A DNA stretch of 64,000 bases from Agelaius tricolor (GCA_023055355.1 JALJCS010000054.1:124001-188000), one strand, 5' to 3'. Counted from the first letter of the stretch, positions 11,430 through 23,665 are shown. The notes: a model not told the origin generated them from the letters alone. Made by a program: numbers and translations.

Positions 11430-12137
11430 AGCTGGGCTCTTTCTCCAGGCAGCACTGACACAACCAGAGCACACAGCCTTAAGTTCCACCAAGGGAAATA
11501 CAGGTTGGATATCAGGGAAAAGGTTTTCACAGAAAGGGTGATAAAGTTCTGGAATGTTCTGCCCGGGGAGGTGGTGGAGTCCCCATCCCTGGGTGTGTTT
11601 AACAAAGCCTGGATGTGGCACTGGCTGCCAGGGTTTGGGTGAGGGGTTGGGGCTGGGTTGGACTTGATCTTGAAGATCTCTTCCAACCTTGTGGAATTTG
11701 CAGGCAACCCCAATAAGGGAAGAGATGAGAATCTTGACTCTGTTTTAGAAGGCTGATTTATTATTTTATTATATATTTTATATTAAAAGAAAATTATATA
11801 TTAAAACTATACTAAAAGAATGATATATTAAAACTACACTAAAAGACTAGAAGAAAGGATTTCATCAGAAGGCTAGAAAGGAAAAGGAAGGAATGATAAT
11901 AAAATCTTGTGACTGACCAGAGAGTCCAGGACAGCTGGACTGTGATTGGCCATTAATTAAAAACAACCACATCAGACCAATCACAGATCCACCTGTTGCA
12001 TTCCACAGCAGCAGATAATCATTGTTTACATTTCGTTTCTGAGGCTTCTCAGCTTCTCAGGAGAAAAAGATCTTAGCAAAAGGATTTTTCATAAAATGTG
12101 CCTGTGACACAACCTGGTCATTCTGTGAATTCTGTGA
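11430..12137 (+). mobile_element. CR1 split by a TguLTR5-like solo LTR
   Basis: The sense body 11430-11689 ends CTTCCAACCT, and after the LTR resumes GGTCATTCTGTGAATTCTGTGA (12116-12137), the ATTCTGTGA tail. Continuity is confirmed by the unsplit relative at 6750 (reverse complement CAGAATGACCAGGTTGGAAG). Confidence 0.88.
11690..12109 (+). mobile_element. Solo LTR of TguLTR5-like family, inserted in a CR1
   Basis: Begins TGTGG and ends TGTGACA. A perfect 6-bp target duplication CAACCT (11684-11689 and 12110-12115) suits an ERVK-type (class II) integrase. The body has GGGAAGAGATGAGAATC, an AT-rich stretch with TATTAAAACTATACTAAAAG duplicated locally, GATAATAAAATC (poly(A) signal), and CAGATAATCATTGTTTACAT. 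The flanks rejoin as a CR1 3' end. No internal genes. The family name is from memory. Confidence 0.88.
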
Positions 12138-12339
12138 AAGCTGAACCTGTTTCTTGGCCATTTGGGAGTAGTTTCCAGAGTGCTTCCAGCCATCCATCCA
12201 TCCTGGCCATGGGAAGGGTCTCAGCAGGATCATTCCTGGGTGGTTTTGGAGGAAACAGCTCCATCCTTCAACTCCAAACGCTGGACCAGCAGCTACTGCG
12301 GCACAGAATGCTCTGCCCCATTTCTTCAGGATTTTCCAA

Positions 12340-12445
12340 GTCCAGTTTATAGTGGAAGATGTTCCTGCCCATGGCAAGGAGGTAGATCTGGATGACCTTT
12401 AAGGTCCCTGCTAACCCAAACCCTTTGATGATTCCATGATAATCA
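12340..12445 (+). mobile_element. CR1 3' fragment
   Basis: AGTGGAAGATGTTCCTGCCC, then GGATGACCTTTAAGGTCCCT and AACCCAAACCC to TGATGATTCCATGA. Confidence 0.75.
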
Positions 12446-13799
12446 AGGCTGGGATTATTTGGGAACATTGCAGCTCTCACTCGAACTTCCTCCTTACCAT
12501 CAGCATCTGAAACAAAGAATAGCCCAGACTTGGGATCAGTTTGAGATGTTCAGACAGGCAAGGAGGTAGATATTGGATGGCTGAGTAATAGTTTTTTCCC
12601 TTGGGAATAACTATTATTATTATTTGTTTGCCTTGCAGCTGCAGGCTGTGCCACAAGAGCCTCGAGACAGAAACGTGGATGAGCAGCAGGAGCACCATCC
12701 TTTAGACACAGGTGCTCTCCTGGCTGCATCAATTCCTTCCAAAACCCAAGGAAAATCTTCAGCCATTACAACGCCAACATTTCCCAAAAGCTAAAAAGAA
12801 AGGAATTTCCATCTGTGTGAAACTATCTTACAGATGGTTGAGACAGGAAAGTCTTTGAGGAATGAAATAGCAGAGGCAGGACGTCGGAGGAATGAGGTGG
12901 ACTAAATTTAACCCAGGGAAAGAAAAGCCTGCTGCTAAAAATGCTTGTGCTATCACAAAGGAGGGAAGAGCCCAGAAATGGGAATGTTTGAATGGGAGGA
13001 AGGGGCAGGAAGGCTTTCTTTGGGGTCAGGTGGGGGATTTAAAAAGTGAAATTTTAGTGGTAGGGCAAAAAAAAAAATCCCTTTCCACTCAGTTTGGTGC
13101 ATGGGTTTGAGTGAGGTTTCACAGCCTCAAAAAAAAAAAAAAAAAACCAACCAAAAAAACAACTGAGCCACCAGCCTGGTTCTCTTCTGCATAAACACAG
13201 GGAGATGATAATTGGGGAAGGGCTGGAAGCTTTTTGGCAGTGCTTGAGTGTTGCAAAGTAGCTCCACTGGAGAGATCCATCTCTAGGACGAGATATTCTG
13301 GGCCAGAGGACACGCTGAAGTGACAGAGAGGGCACCAGAGCAATGGCACTGCCCATCCCAACCCGCTGATCCAGAGGAATGGGAAATGCCACCTTCATGT
13401 CCTGCAGCCTGCAACCCCAGCCCTGAGGCTTTTATAAAACCAGGCCTAGAAAAAGGGGGGGAAACCCCTCATTCTGCCACAAATTGTACTTTTGCATTTT
13501 AAATTCAAAGTGTGGAGGAGGAAAAAAGTGCAGGTTTGGGGGGTTTGTGGTGTGCATTGTTTTTCCAGCAAATCCAACACATGGAACAGTCACCCACCCA
13601 CCCTGTTCCCTTTGACTCACCCATTCTTCCCTCTTCAGATGAAGTCTGAGTGTTCCAGGACGTCCATCCAGGTCACCATCATCCCACTGATCCCAAATCC
13701 CAGAGAGAGATGCTGTGGGCAGTATGGTCCATGGTTTTGTAGGCAGGAAAGGTCCCTTTTATCATAATCCACCTCCTGGGTTCAGGCTCTTTGTGTCCT
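12446..13799. other. Intergenic, nothing supported
   Basis: Unique sequence with poly(A) tracts at 13069-13078 and 13129-13146. No coding evidence. Confidence 0.5.
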
Positions 13800-13860
13800 G
13801 CATGGAATCATTAAGCTTGGGACAGACTTTTAGGATCAAATCCAAACAGGGAGAGCAGAA
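13800..13860 (-). mobile_element. CR1 3' tip, decayed
   Basis: CATGGAATCATTAAGCTTGG to GGATCAAATCCAAAC. Short and diverged. Confidence 0.5.
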
Positions 13861-15530
13861 CAGACCCTACAGTATTCCTGCTGCAGATGTGAATTGAAAT
13901 GTCTCCCTCTCAAATTCAGAAAGTGCCTGGAGCAGGGATTGATTCCCACCATGGAACCACCATGATTCCAGCTCCCAGGTGAGCCCAGAGACCCCAGTAA
14001 AGCCCCCCTGCTGCCCCCTCAGTGCCCTGGGGGTTGTTTCCCTGATAGTGGGAATGCAGCAGGGCTGGCAGCAGTCATCTGGGGACACAGGAATGGCAGC
14101 ACAATGCCAGCTTTGTGTCCTTCACCCTATGACATCCATGTGTGGCAGACAATGCCAGTGTCCTGTGCTCCCCTGAATGGGGCAGAGCTTGTTCACATGG
14201 GAGCTCAGCAGCCCCAGGGCCTTGGCAGCTCTCTGCTCCTTGAGTTATGATGGATGAAAGAGCTCTCATGGCTTCCAGGGTGGGTAGGCACAGAAATAGG
14301 GCTGGGCAGAAGGAATGGGATCATTTTGGGAATAATAGGCTATATGTTGGCCTGAAATTCAGTGGTGTTTTCCCTTTCCTAGAATAGGATGTGGATGGAT
14401 CTTGGGCCTCTCTCTCAGAAGATGCACACACCACAACAGGTCCTCCCAGCCTCTATGTTCTGGTTGTGTCCATTTTTGCCAGGAGATGTGCAGGTAAAGC
14501 TCACCTTGGGCTTTCTCCCACAGGCCCTTGAAGGTCTGAGGAGGGGACACACATCTGACATTCTGTGTGGCATTTGCCACGCAACCAGAATCATTTCAAC
14601 TGGCAGAGGGCAGGTTTGGGGTGAGATATTGGGATGAAATTCTTCCCTGGGAGGGTGGGGAGGAGCACTGGCACAGGGTGCCCAGAGAAGCTGTGGCTGC
14701 CCCCGGATCCCTGGCAATGTCCAAAACCAGGCTGGATGTGGCTTGGAGCAACCTGAGATAGTGGAAGGTGTCCCTGATCATGGCAGGGGTGGCACTGGAT
14801 GATCTTGAAGGTCCCTTCCAACCCAAGCCTTTCTGTGATTTCATGGACTCACCATTTCCTTGGGTAAAGCAGCTGCCTCCCCCCTCCTCCTCCTCCTCTT
14901 CCTCATGGATGGAGGAGCACATCTGGCTCTGACAGATTAACCAGAATCAGGAGCATGAGGGATGAGGGTTGGGAGTCACAGTGGGCACAGAAGGACCAAA
15001 GCTGAACTTGACCAACAGCACGAGAGGGGCTGTGGCTGTAGGAGGGAGGAGCTGTACTCACCATGAAGGTTGGGTTGCTCTCCAAGAAAGCAAGAACAGA
15101 GCAGGGTTTGGTCTGCATTTCTGTCCCTTGCTGGCTCTGAGGGAGCTGTGTGGGGGTCCCAGGGTTTGGCTGGAGCCCAGGCTCCCGTGGGGACGGGTGG
15201 TGCCAGCATCAGGACAGCAGCACATCAGGAACGCCGCGGAGACAGACGGACAGCACAGCCTGCAGGCTCCCCAGCACACAGGGACAGGGCTCATCCTGAC
15301 TTTGGACATAGCCCAGAGTGTCCATCCCAACCCTTCCAACACACTCTGGACTCACCTGGAGCTCCTGTTTTCAGGGACACCTCCGAAAAGCTCCATGGAG
15401 TTATTCTGCTCATCCTCAGCTATGGTGGAGACTCATGGAAACATGGATGATCTCCATGGAAACATCACCATTCCTGGGGCAGGAACTTTCCAGATGATGA
15501 CCTTCCCCCTGCAACTTGTTTTTAATCTGT
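13861..15530. other. Intergenic, CR1 at 14605-14850, otherwise nothing supported
   Basis: A 188-codon plus ORF (14969-15535) lacks a recognisable domain and is interrupted by low-complexity text; not annotated as a gene. Confidence 0.5.
14605..14850 (+). mobile_element. CR1 fragment
   Basis: GGGGTGAGATATTGGGATGA through GTGCCCAGAGAAGCTGTGGC to CCCTTCCAACCCAAGCCTTT and CTGTGATTTCATGG. Confidence 0.88.
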
Positions 15531-15535
15531 GGTGA

Positions 15536-15800
15536 GTGTCATTTACAAAGTGACAAATCCTCATTTTCACAGCAACTCTGCTCTGATGTGGCTCCGTATG
15601 TAATTGCCTGGGATTCCTCAGCCCATGTTCAGCAAATAATGACTCTCATGGAAGTTATTTGTAGAACTTAATAATTTCCATTAACTGCATGATGGGACTG
15701 CATTTTTAATTTTTTTTTCTCTCTGTAATAATACATAATGAAATAATTGTGGAATTTCTAATAGGTAATTATCTCGCTGAGAGCTGTTTAAAACACCAGT
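15536..15800. promoter_or_regulatory. Candidate conserved noncoding block
   Basis: Low-repeat, AT-rich, with AACTTAATAATTTCCATTAA, AATAATTGTGG and GGTAATTATCTCG, all homeobox-type cores. No ORF. Confidence 0.27.
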
Positions 15801-15939
15801 GAGTGTGGGTTGTTTTTAGCTGAGCATGGGGAAAAGAGAAGGAGAATGAAACATCACCTAGAGCAAGAGGCAGAGATAACAGCTTTTTGTGCATCCAACA
15901 GAGTCCTCAAAACTTCAGGTCAACAGGACTGCACAGGAT

Positions 15940-16262
15940 GAATCCCAGAATCACTGGGGTTGGAGAAGACCTCCAAGATCACCAAATCCAACCTGTGGCC
16001 AGTCCCCACCTTGTCACCAGCCCAGAGCACCGAGTGCCACCTCCAGGTGTTCCTTGGACACCTCCAGGGATGGGGACTCCAAACCTCCCTGGGCAGCCCC
16101 TGCCAATGTCTGACCATGCCTTCCATGAGGAAATTCTTCCTGATATCCAACCTGAACCTCCCCTGGCCCAGCCTGAGGCCATTCCCTCTCCTCCTGTCCC
16201 TGTGCCCTGGCAGCAGAGCCTCACCCTCTCCTGTCAGGGAGTTGTGGACAGCCAGAAGGTTT
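15940..16262 (-). mobile_element. CR1 fragment
   Basis: AATCCCAGAATCACTGGGGT through TCCTTGGACACCTCCAGGGA to CTGTCAGGGAGTTGTGGACA. Confidence 0.87.
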
Positions 16263-18365
16263 GAAAAGTCAGGCATAAATTGGAATCAAGAGGGCTTTTG
16301 GTTATTAAATCACACATAAATTCTTGGAAGAGCTTTAAACTGGGATCAGATGGAATATTGGAATATGTCCTCAATTACAGGCCTGGGCAGGGGAATCACT
16401 CCATAAAATCATCTCCTCTACAGGTCATCCCAACAGTCTGCTGGGAAGAGCTGGGAACTGCAGTCTCTGGGCATCTCCATAATGAAAACAGAGAGAAAAA
16501 TAAGGGCAGGGGGCAATGAAAGCCAAATGTGAGCTCAGCCCTCCTTTCTGGAACTGGTGAAGCTCTGATGGTGTGGAGGAAGCTCCCTTCCCTTTCCATC
16601 CATCCCATCAGGACCACTTGGGATGCTGAGGGTTTTCCTGCTCCTTCCATGGTGTCTTCTCATCTCACCCTGCAGAAATGATGATTTTTTTTCTCCCTTT
16701 CTGACCCTGAGCACTTCACTGAGACCCAGTGTCCCTGAGAGCCCTCACTGGCAGCTCCTCCAGCCCTTCATGTCGTAAAAACCTTTGAGCAGAGAGTTTT
16801 TAAAACATCAGAGCCCTTCAGACTTCAGCTCTGCCTCCCTTCTCCAAAAGCAGGTAAATGAAACACAAGGGCTAAATCTGACTGATACAAAATCTCATTT
16901 GGAAAACATTTCTCCTTCCAAAATGGCCCATCTGCCTATTTTTATGCACATGTTTAACATCAAGCAGAGCAGAGGCACATATTTAAGCAATTTCTGAAAT
17001 CAGGGCCATTGTGTGATACTCTGATTAGTAAACTGGGAATTAGGGTGCATAAATTATAGTTAATTGAACCAAATCACTTAAGCCCTTTTGTGCCTGACTT
17101 TTCCCATCTAAATTCACCAACAGTAGCAAAATAGCTCTGACATACCTGGGACACAATCCTCATTGTGTTCCCAAGCTGGGAAGGGAGACTCCCAGATAAA
17201 ACATAGCCTGAAACATTCCTGCTCCAGTTTTTTTAAAATGAAAGGAGGGGGGTGGAGCTGGTTTTCTGTGACTGCAGCTTTGTAATGATTTTTCAGATGG
17301 AATCAGCACAATATTCATTTTCCCCAGGCACCCTTTGTACATCCACTCCCCTGGATTCTCCTAGGAGTATATGGATTTTTCCTGCAATTTATTTCAGCGA
17401 GAAAGCAAAGCGGGAGATAAAGCAACCTCAGGTTGAGGGGAGTCATCTGCCTTATAGAAAATAAATGAACAGCACACAAAGCACCCTGGAAAGCTTTTGA
17501 CTGAGGGAGGTTATTACTTTGCCAGAAATCAAACTGCTCCAGTATTTCCAGGATGCCAAGATGGGCTGTGACAGAGCTTTTGAGCAGAGAGGGGCCTGTG
17601 CAAATCACATGAAATTTGGAATGGTTGAGAAGTCAATTCTGCCTTTTGTGTAAAGGTCTCGTGGTGCTTCTCCACCTCAGAGCATCCCAGGGAGAGGATT
17701 TCACCTCTCACCCAAGGTCACCTCTGGGGCAAAAGCAGGAGACCTGGAGAAACTCCTTCCAGACCCAGGTCCCCAGGGAGGATCCCAGGCAAAAATAAAC
17801 CCCAAACAACACAACAATGTCTGTGACCTCAGAGGGAAAAGAGGGGACCAGGAGTGCAGCCAGTCCCTTCATCCGAGTGCCAAAGTGATAAATTGCAAAA
17901 CTCAGACTCTCACCCACTGCCATTAGCGGTGCCTCAAAAGCCTGAAGGGAAGAACGAGGGAAGAGAAGTATTTTGTTATTCTGTCCCCTCCCTCTCGTGG
18001 TTTTTGACAGTCAGAGGACACAGAGATGGAGTCCAGAGGCAGCTGAAGGCTTTGGGTCCTTGCTGGCTACAAGAGATGCCAGGGGAGCAAACCTGCCTGG
18101 CACATCCCAACCTCATCATTCCTTGGAACTCCTTTGGCTGGAGGAGTTCTTGTCCCTCAACTACAAAATTCACTGGGTGGCAGCCACAGTTTCCTTTCTC
18201 CCCCCAAAACTGAGGTGAAAGGAGATTGTTCCATTAGAAGCAGGAAAAAAGAGAAATTCAACTTTTTTTCTGTTTTTCTTTGTGAATTTCCTACCTTGTG
18301 GAGGGAAAGAACCATAATTCCTGGATTTGACCTGAGCTTTTCATCACTGCAAGCAGCCTCAACAG
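16263..18365. other. Intergenic low-repeat stretch
   Basis: Two kilobases without CR1. 16840-17110 is AT-rich with AGTTAATTGAACC and ACTCTGATTAGTAAACTGGG and may hold a regulatory element. No exon recognised. Confidence 0.4.
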
Positions 18366-18527
18366 CCAACTCCATACCAGAAATGTGCCTTAAAGAACAA
18401 ATTGCAAACTTGGACTGAGGAAAAAACCCCAGATATCTACACTAAACTCCGTATCAGAAATGTGCTTTAAAGAACAAACTGCAAACTTGGACTGAGGAAA
18501 AAATACCCCAGATGTCTTCACCAAACC
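18366..18527. repeat. Tandem duplication, about 77-bp unit, 2 copies
   Basis: Both copies read AGAAATGTGCYTTAAAGAAC, AAACTTGGACTGAGGAAAAA and CCCCAGATRTC. A few mismatches, so moderately old. Confidence 0.93.
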
Positions 18528-19155
18528 AGTTGTTGATCCAAAATTATGGTTATATTGATCTAGGCTGATGGGAGCAAGATATCACCTCACAGGGTACACT
18601 TGAAAAATCTCAGTCTAAAACCTCTTGAGATCTTCAGTGCAAAATCAGCCTATTTTTCCTCTTTGACTACTGTGGATCAATTCCTGCTCTATTAAATTTG
18701 AGCAGCTCCCATTTGCTTCAAGTGCTTCCAAACTATCAGCCAAGATTCCTGACACAAATCACCCTCTCTGATGGGATCTGGAGCTGGGACACCTTGAAAA
18801 GGGACCTGATTTTCAGGAAATACCTGGCACCCACCTGCTGGATGCTCAAACTTTTTAATTTTTATCATGGCCTGGACAATTAGGGTTGGGAACTACAGCA
18901 ATGCAGGCAATCAATCATGAGATTAAGAGTTTATAAGATATTTATTTTGTATAGAAAGGCTGTCATTGGCGGCGTGCTGTCCATACAATAGCTGGGATGG
19001 GAAAAGGGAAGAGTTTAAACAAGGCTCTGAGAAATTAGAAACAGGCCTCTGCTTTAATGGTGGTTTTTCTCCTCCCTCAAACAATTAATACAACATACAT
19101 TGACCTCCCACAGCCCTGAGTGTGCTGACATGGGAACACATGCCCAGCTTCACCT
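18528..19155. other. Intergenic low-repeat stretch
   Basis: AT-rich unique sequence leading into the candidate regulatory block at 19160. No coding signal. Confidence 0.4.
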
Positions 19156-19159
19156 GGAA

Positions 19160-19780
19160 ACCAGGAATCTCCACGGGACGGCTCGAATTAACTCAATAAA
19201 CCAAACAAATGTTTGTTTTAAAACGTAGCAATTAATTATCTCCTTGGGTCTCCTTTCCCAGTGCTGGCTTCCCTATCACCTCATTGCTGGCTGTGCTGCA
19301 GACAATGTTCTGTTCCTTTCTTTCTTCCTAAAGATCCTAATGGGATGCAGCCGGCCGGGCCAGCAGCTTCGGAAACAAGCACAGAGCGAATTTAATAACA
19401 AGCAAACCTGCACTTAATAAAGTCTGTCATCAGTAATGTCTCCACTGAACACTTGCCAGGAGAGAATTGTTTGCACTTACTGTGTGAGCCAAGTCACAGC
19501 TTTAACAGGCAAAGCACAAATAAAACCCAGCCTTTCCCATTCTTTTCGCATCTCTGTTTCAACCTACCAACAAAAACTCCGGGGCAAACAATGAAAAAAT
19601 CCAGATTCAAGCAGGGGGAAAAAAAAAAAAAAAGCCAACGTCCCCCCCCCCCATTATTCATTACATTATGAAACACATTTCATAATCTAATAATTAGCAA
19701 GGGGACAATTTTGTTCAGCATGAATCTGGAGTCTTTTGTCATTTCGTGTTAGCACCCAGAACAAATGGACATTGTGCAGA
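19160..19780. promoter_or_regulatory. Best candidate conserved noncoding block
   Basis: 620 bp without transposon text. It has dense TAAT-type motifs (CGAATTAACTCAATAAACC, AGCAATTAATTATCTCC, CCTAATGGGATGC, GAATTTAATAACAAGC, CTAATAATTAGC), preserved CpGs (GCCGGCCGGGCC near 19352) and E-box/CCAAT-like text. The texture matches developmental enhancers rather than decayed repeats. Interrupted by poly(A) and poly(C) at 19616-19653. Confidence 0.33.
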
Positions 19781-21334
19781 GCGCGGGTGCCGGGCCCGGC
19801 CGAGGGCTCCCGCTGGGCCGAGGCTCCCTCCTCCCCTCTGTCCAACAAAACCGTGGTGAGGATGGGAGGATGCAGAGCAGCCACAGGCTGGATGTGAGAC
19901 AATCCATCCCTGGGCACTGGGGGAGCCTGGGGAATGCAGGACAGGCTTCATCTGCACGGCCTCGAGGGTACCGGGTCAGCTCAGCTCTGTGCCACTGCCA
20001 GGCTCTGCAGAGCTAAAAGGACTCCAAGCCTTGCTCTCTGTGCCTGTTTTCCTCATGGTTTTGGTTATACTTGGAAATAAAGAGGTTGAAAATATCATTT
20101 AACAAGGGTTTTCTAGCCAGGCTGCTCCATACCTGTGGCTTCGTGTGGGATATGGAGCTCGTGAGGTGCTCAACCTCAACTTCTTCAGGGTTGTGAAACC
20201 TTTTTCTGTCCCTGTTGCAAAATCAGGCAGATAACCCTTCTGCCCAGGAGCAGAGGGAAATCCCTTGAGAAGGCTCCCTGCACCCAAAACTGGTCCCTTG
20301 TACTGCAGGGTGGGTTTGTGAGGAGCAGGACACAGCACACGAAGGGTTGGGGTGAAACCAAGGCCTCCACAGCACTTCCCCTCCATGGTGACCTCCCCAC
20401 AGGCTCTTTGTTTCTGCTGGGAAGGTGGGTCCAGGGGGGCTTTAAAGCCTGAAGGAGCAGACTGAGCTGCTGCTGGTGACCATTGGGTGGTGAGTGATGA
20501 TCCTGAGCTGAAGGTTGGTTATGTCCACCCAAGGAGCAAAAATTTTTGGGAAAGACCCCCAACAGTGCTGTACCACCAACACCTCTCCTTTAGTCCTCCT
20601 GTTCTCCCCTCCTCCCTGGTCAGCACACACACCCCGAGCCAGAAGCTTGTGGATTTCTGTGATTTGGGAAGGCGAAAATTTAGAGAAAAATTACTTTAAT
20701 AACACTACTAATGATAATAACGGGAAAATTAAATTAGTTCCTAAAACATGGCAGTGATTTGGGATCTCCTACAAGCAAGGAACAGGGTTCACCTCCAGCT
20801 CTCCAAAATCCAGGACACCACAAGTGGAGAGGATGTTCACGGGATGGTGATGGTGTCCAAGAACAAGTGACCATCAAGGTGACTCCCCCAACCAAGGGCC
20901 TGTTTGACCTCACTGACTCCCAGGACAACAGCTGGGTGTGCTTCTACCAGGTCCAATGCCTGGGGCCACTCAACAGGGAAAAATTGTCCAAAAACCCTTT
21001 TAATTTCTGGGGTTTTCACCAAAAATTGATAGATTTTGGCATCAAGGAGAGCAGCCCAAAGGGGAACTTTGCTCCTGACTCTCCAGACATCCCAACCTTT
21101 TTCTGGCCATGTCTGAGCTGGTTAATAAAGATTTAGATGCTGCTCTGAGCAAAAAATACCTGAGGAGCTCTGGCCTCTCCAGGGTCACTCCCAGCTGTCC
21201 ATGTTTGTGCAGGATTTAGGAGGTACCACATCAGGAACGTGGCCAAATTCCTCACTCCTTGTTTGGGGCCCATCAACCAGAACAGGCTCTGGGGGCTGAG
21301 CCTGGACTGCAGGAGTGCGACCAGCTCCAGGAGC
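19781..21334. other. Intergenic, nothing supported
   Basis: GC-rich CpG-bearing start (19770-19980), then unique sequence. The ORF at 20759-21136 was considered and rejected. Confidence 0.45.
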
Positions 21335-21722
21335 CAACCACAGCCACTCTGCCCCCACTGTCACCTTCCACATGTCCCCAATGCCAAGATGGCCACCAGC
21401 TCGAGCAAGGACAAAGCCACAGCCACTCTGCCCCATTGTCACCTTCCACATGTCCCCAGTGCCAAGGTGACCATTAGCTCGAGCAAGGACAAAGCCACTC
21501 TGCCTCCACTGTCACCTTCCACATGTCCCCAGTGCCAAGATGGCCACCAGCTCGAGCAAGGACAAAGCCACAGCCACTCTGCCCCCACTGTCACCTTCCA
21601 CATGTCCCCAGTGTTGAGGTGGCCACCACCTCAAGCAAGGACAAAGCCACAGCCACTCTGCCTCCACTGTCACCTTCCATGTGTCCCCAGTGCCAAGGTG
21701 GCCACCAGCTCGAGAAGGACAC
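21335..21722. repeat. 79-bp minisatellite, 5 copies
   Basis: The landmark CAGCCACTCTGCC recurs at 21341, 21420, about 21492, 21571 and 21650. The unit also carries CTGTCACCTTCCACATGTCC and CAGCTCGAGCAAGGACAAAG. One unit lost 7 bp (CACAGCC). Frames CPHCHLPHVP and CPQCQDGHQLE look zinc-finger-like, but the 79-bp period shifts frame each unit, which rules out a repeated domain. Confidence 0.95.
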
Positions 21723-22595
21723 CAGCACCAGTGCCAGCTTCAGCTGGAGAGGCCCATCCTGGTCACCACCTGAGGAGGAAAGTCAGTGTGAGCATTGTGG
21801 TCCCACATTTGGGCATCTAAAAATTGGGAGAAGCCCAATTTTTAGAAGGAAAATAAGGAGTTAGAGGAGAAGGAAAATAAGGAATTTAGAAGGAAAATAA
21901 GGAGTTTGTCGATATCTGTGACTGTTATCTGCTTCTTCTCCCATCCCAGGTAGGATCCCTTCCCCAGGGAATACAGCCCATGGAGGAGAGGGGGTGATGC
22001 TGGAGCAAAACTGGGAAGGGGATGTGCTCACCAGGGCTGCAGGGACAAACATCCAACTGGTCAAACTGGTCAAACTGGGAGCCAGTGCTGCTCCTCCCTG
22101 GAGGCCATCCCAGAGCTGGAGGTGAGGGAAGGCTCACCTGCCTCCCTGGATGTGCTGGGAAGGATCAAAAACCCCAGGGAAGGAAGCAAATGCTCTCAAA
22201 ACTGGAGGATGTTGAGGAGACAGGGACAAAACTTCCAGAATTTTTTTTTCAGGGGCAGTCAGGGTGTTACCCACTGAGCTTTTCTTCCCACAGGATATCC
22301 AGATACTCACTGGGGCCTCGGGTCCCTCTCGGAGACGCTGCCGCCGTTCAAATCAGCACCAACATATGGAAGGCTCCTAATATTGTGCTTCTGTCAGAGG
22401 AAACCATTGTTCAGCTTCTCTACAGGAAGGATGTCTCACTGCTTATTACCAGCTTGAATAATTGTTTGGAATGTTTTATTTGACATTTATTCAAGGAACT
22501 TGGAAACCCGCACGGTTTCTTTCTCTCCAGAGGATAACAACAACAAAAAAAAAAGAATTAAAAAAAAAAACACCCAAGAAAGCCCAAACTAGAGC
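21723..22595. other. Intergenic, with a low-repeat block at 22285-22500
   Basis: 22285-22500 has CpGs (CTCGGAGACGCTGCCGCCG) followed by AATAATTGTTTGGAATG. It may be a regulatory element. No splice-framed reading. Confidence 0.35.
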
Positions 22596-22700
22596 CAACA
22601 GCTTCAGATGGCAGCAAGATTTTTTAAAATGTAAATATATAGTAAAACAGCTTCAGATAGCAGCAAGGTTTTTTAAAATGTAAATATATAGTAAAACAAG
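22596..22700. repeat. Tandem duplication, 52-bp unit, 2 copies
   Basis: CAGCTTCAGATGGCAGCAAG then TTTTTTAAAATGTAAATATA, repeated with two differences, ending TAGTAAAACA. Confidence 0.95.
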
Positions 22701-23489
22701 TAAAGACTTCTTTTTTTGGGCAGAGGACAGGGGAAAGAAAGTAGAAATGCAGTATTTTATCATCCATATATTTAAATTATCTTTCAGGCTTTCATTATCA
22801 AGGATGATGTGGAAATCTTGAGGATTCATATAAAAAGGATTGAAATAAAGAGAGGGAACAGGCAAGGAAGCAAAATATCCCATCACTGGACAGAAAGCAC
22901 TGGCAACTCTGCCCTTAAACTCTGACAACCCCCAGATTCCTGAAGGACAACCCCATGTTCCTACTTTGGTGGGTTAAAAGATGCACAGAGGGAATACTGC
23001 TCCACACCTGGCCTGGACTGATGCTTCAAAGGGGGATTCTGGTTGCAATAATGAAGGAAAAAACATTGGGCTATTTTTTGGATGCTGCACCAAAGGTAGT
23101 GGGGGGACATGGTTTGCTTTCTTCAGGTCTGGCAATTTAAATTTGAGTTGTAATAAAATCTCAAGTAGGTTTGAACCTTTTCTGGGCCAGGAAATAATTA
23201 TTACAGGTAAAATACCAGGATCCACATTGGACATGGAACCTGCTGGGGCCACGCTGCTGTGTTGGAAGATTTCCCTGAAGAACAAAGTACAAGGACCAGT
23301 TTCACCCAGGGGAAGAGCTTGTATCAGTCAGAATCAGCTGAACTCCTGCCTGTGGTGCTGGAGAAGTTAAGAAGTTCCCCAGATCTTTCTCTTTTCAGCC
23401 ATGTTCTCAAAATTCCATATCAGAATAAGGGATAAGGGAAAGAGAAGCATGTGGGACTTGAGACCCCGTGTGTGTCTTTCAGAATCAGA
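22701..23489. other. Intergenic, nothing supported
   Basis: Unique sequence. No repeat or coding signal. Confidence 0.45.
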
Positions 23490-23665
23490 CTCACAGAATC
23501 ATTTATTCCATCATTCCACTCAGATCATCCAGTCCAACCATTCCCCCAGCACTGCCAAGGCCACCCCTGCCCATGTCCCCAAGTGCCACATCCACAAAGG
23601 TTTTAAATCCCTCCAGGGATGGGGATTCCACCACTGCTCTGAGCAGCTGTGCCAGGGATGGGAAT
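23490..23665 (-). mobile_element. CR1 fragment
   Basis: CACAGAATCATTTATTCC, then CCAACCATTCCCCCAGCACT to GGGGATTCCACCACTGCTCT and GCTGTGCCAGGGATGGG. Confidence 0.85.

Noticed and set aside
20759..21136. 125-codon plus ORF containing VTIKVTPPTKGLFDLTDSQ
   Set aside because: Composition looks protein-like, but no family is recognised, no splice sites frame it and it has no neighbouring exons. A BLASTP search would settle it.
21239..21820. 193-codon ORF with CPHCH-like zinc-finger resemblance
   Set aside because: Produced by a 79-bp tandem repeat whose period is not a multiple of three.
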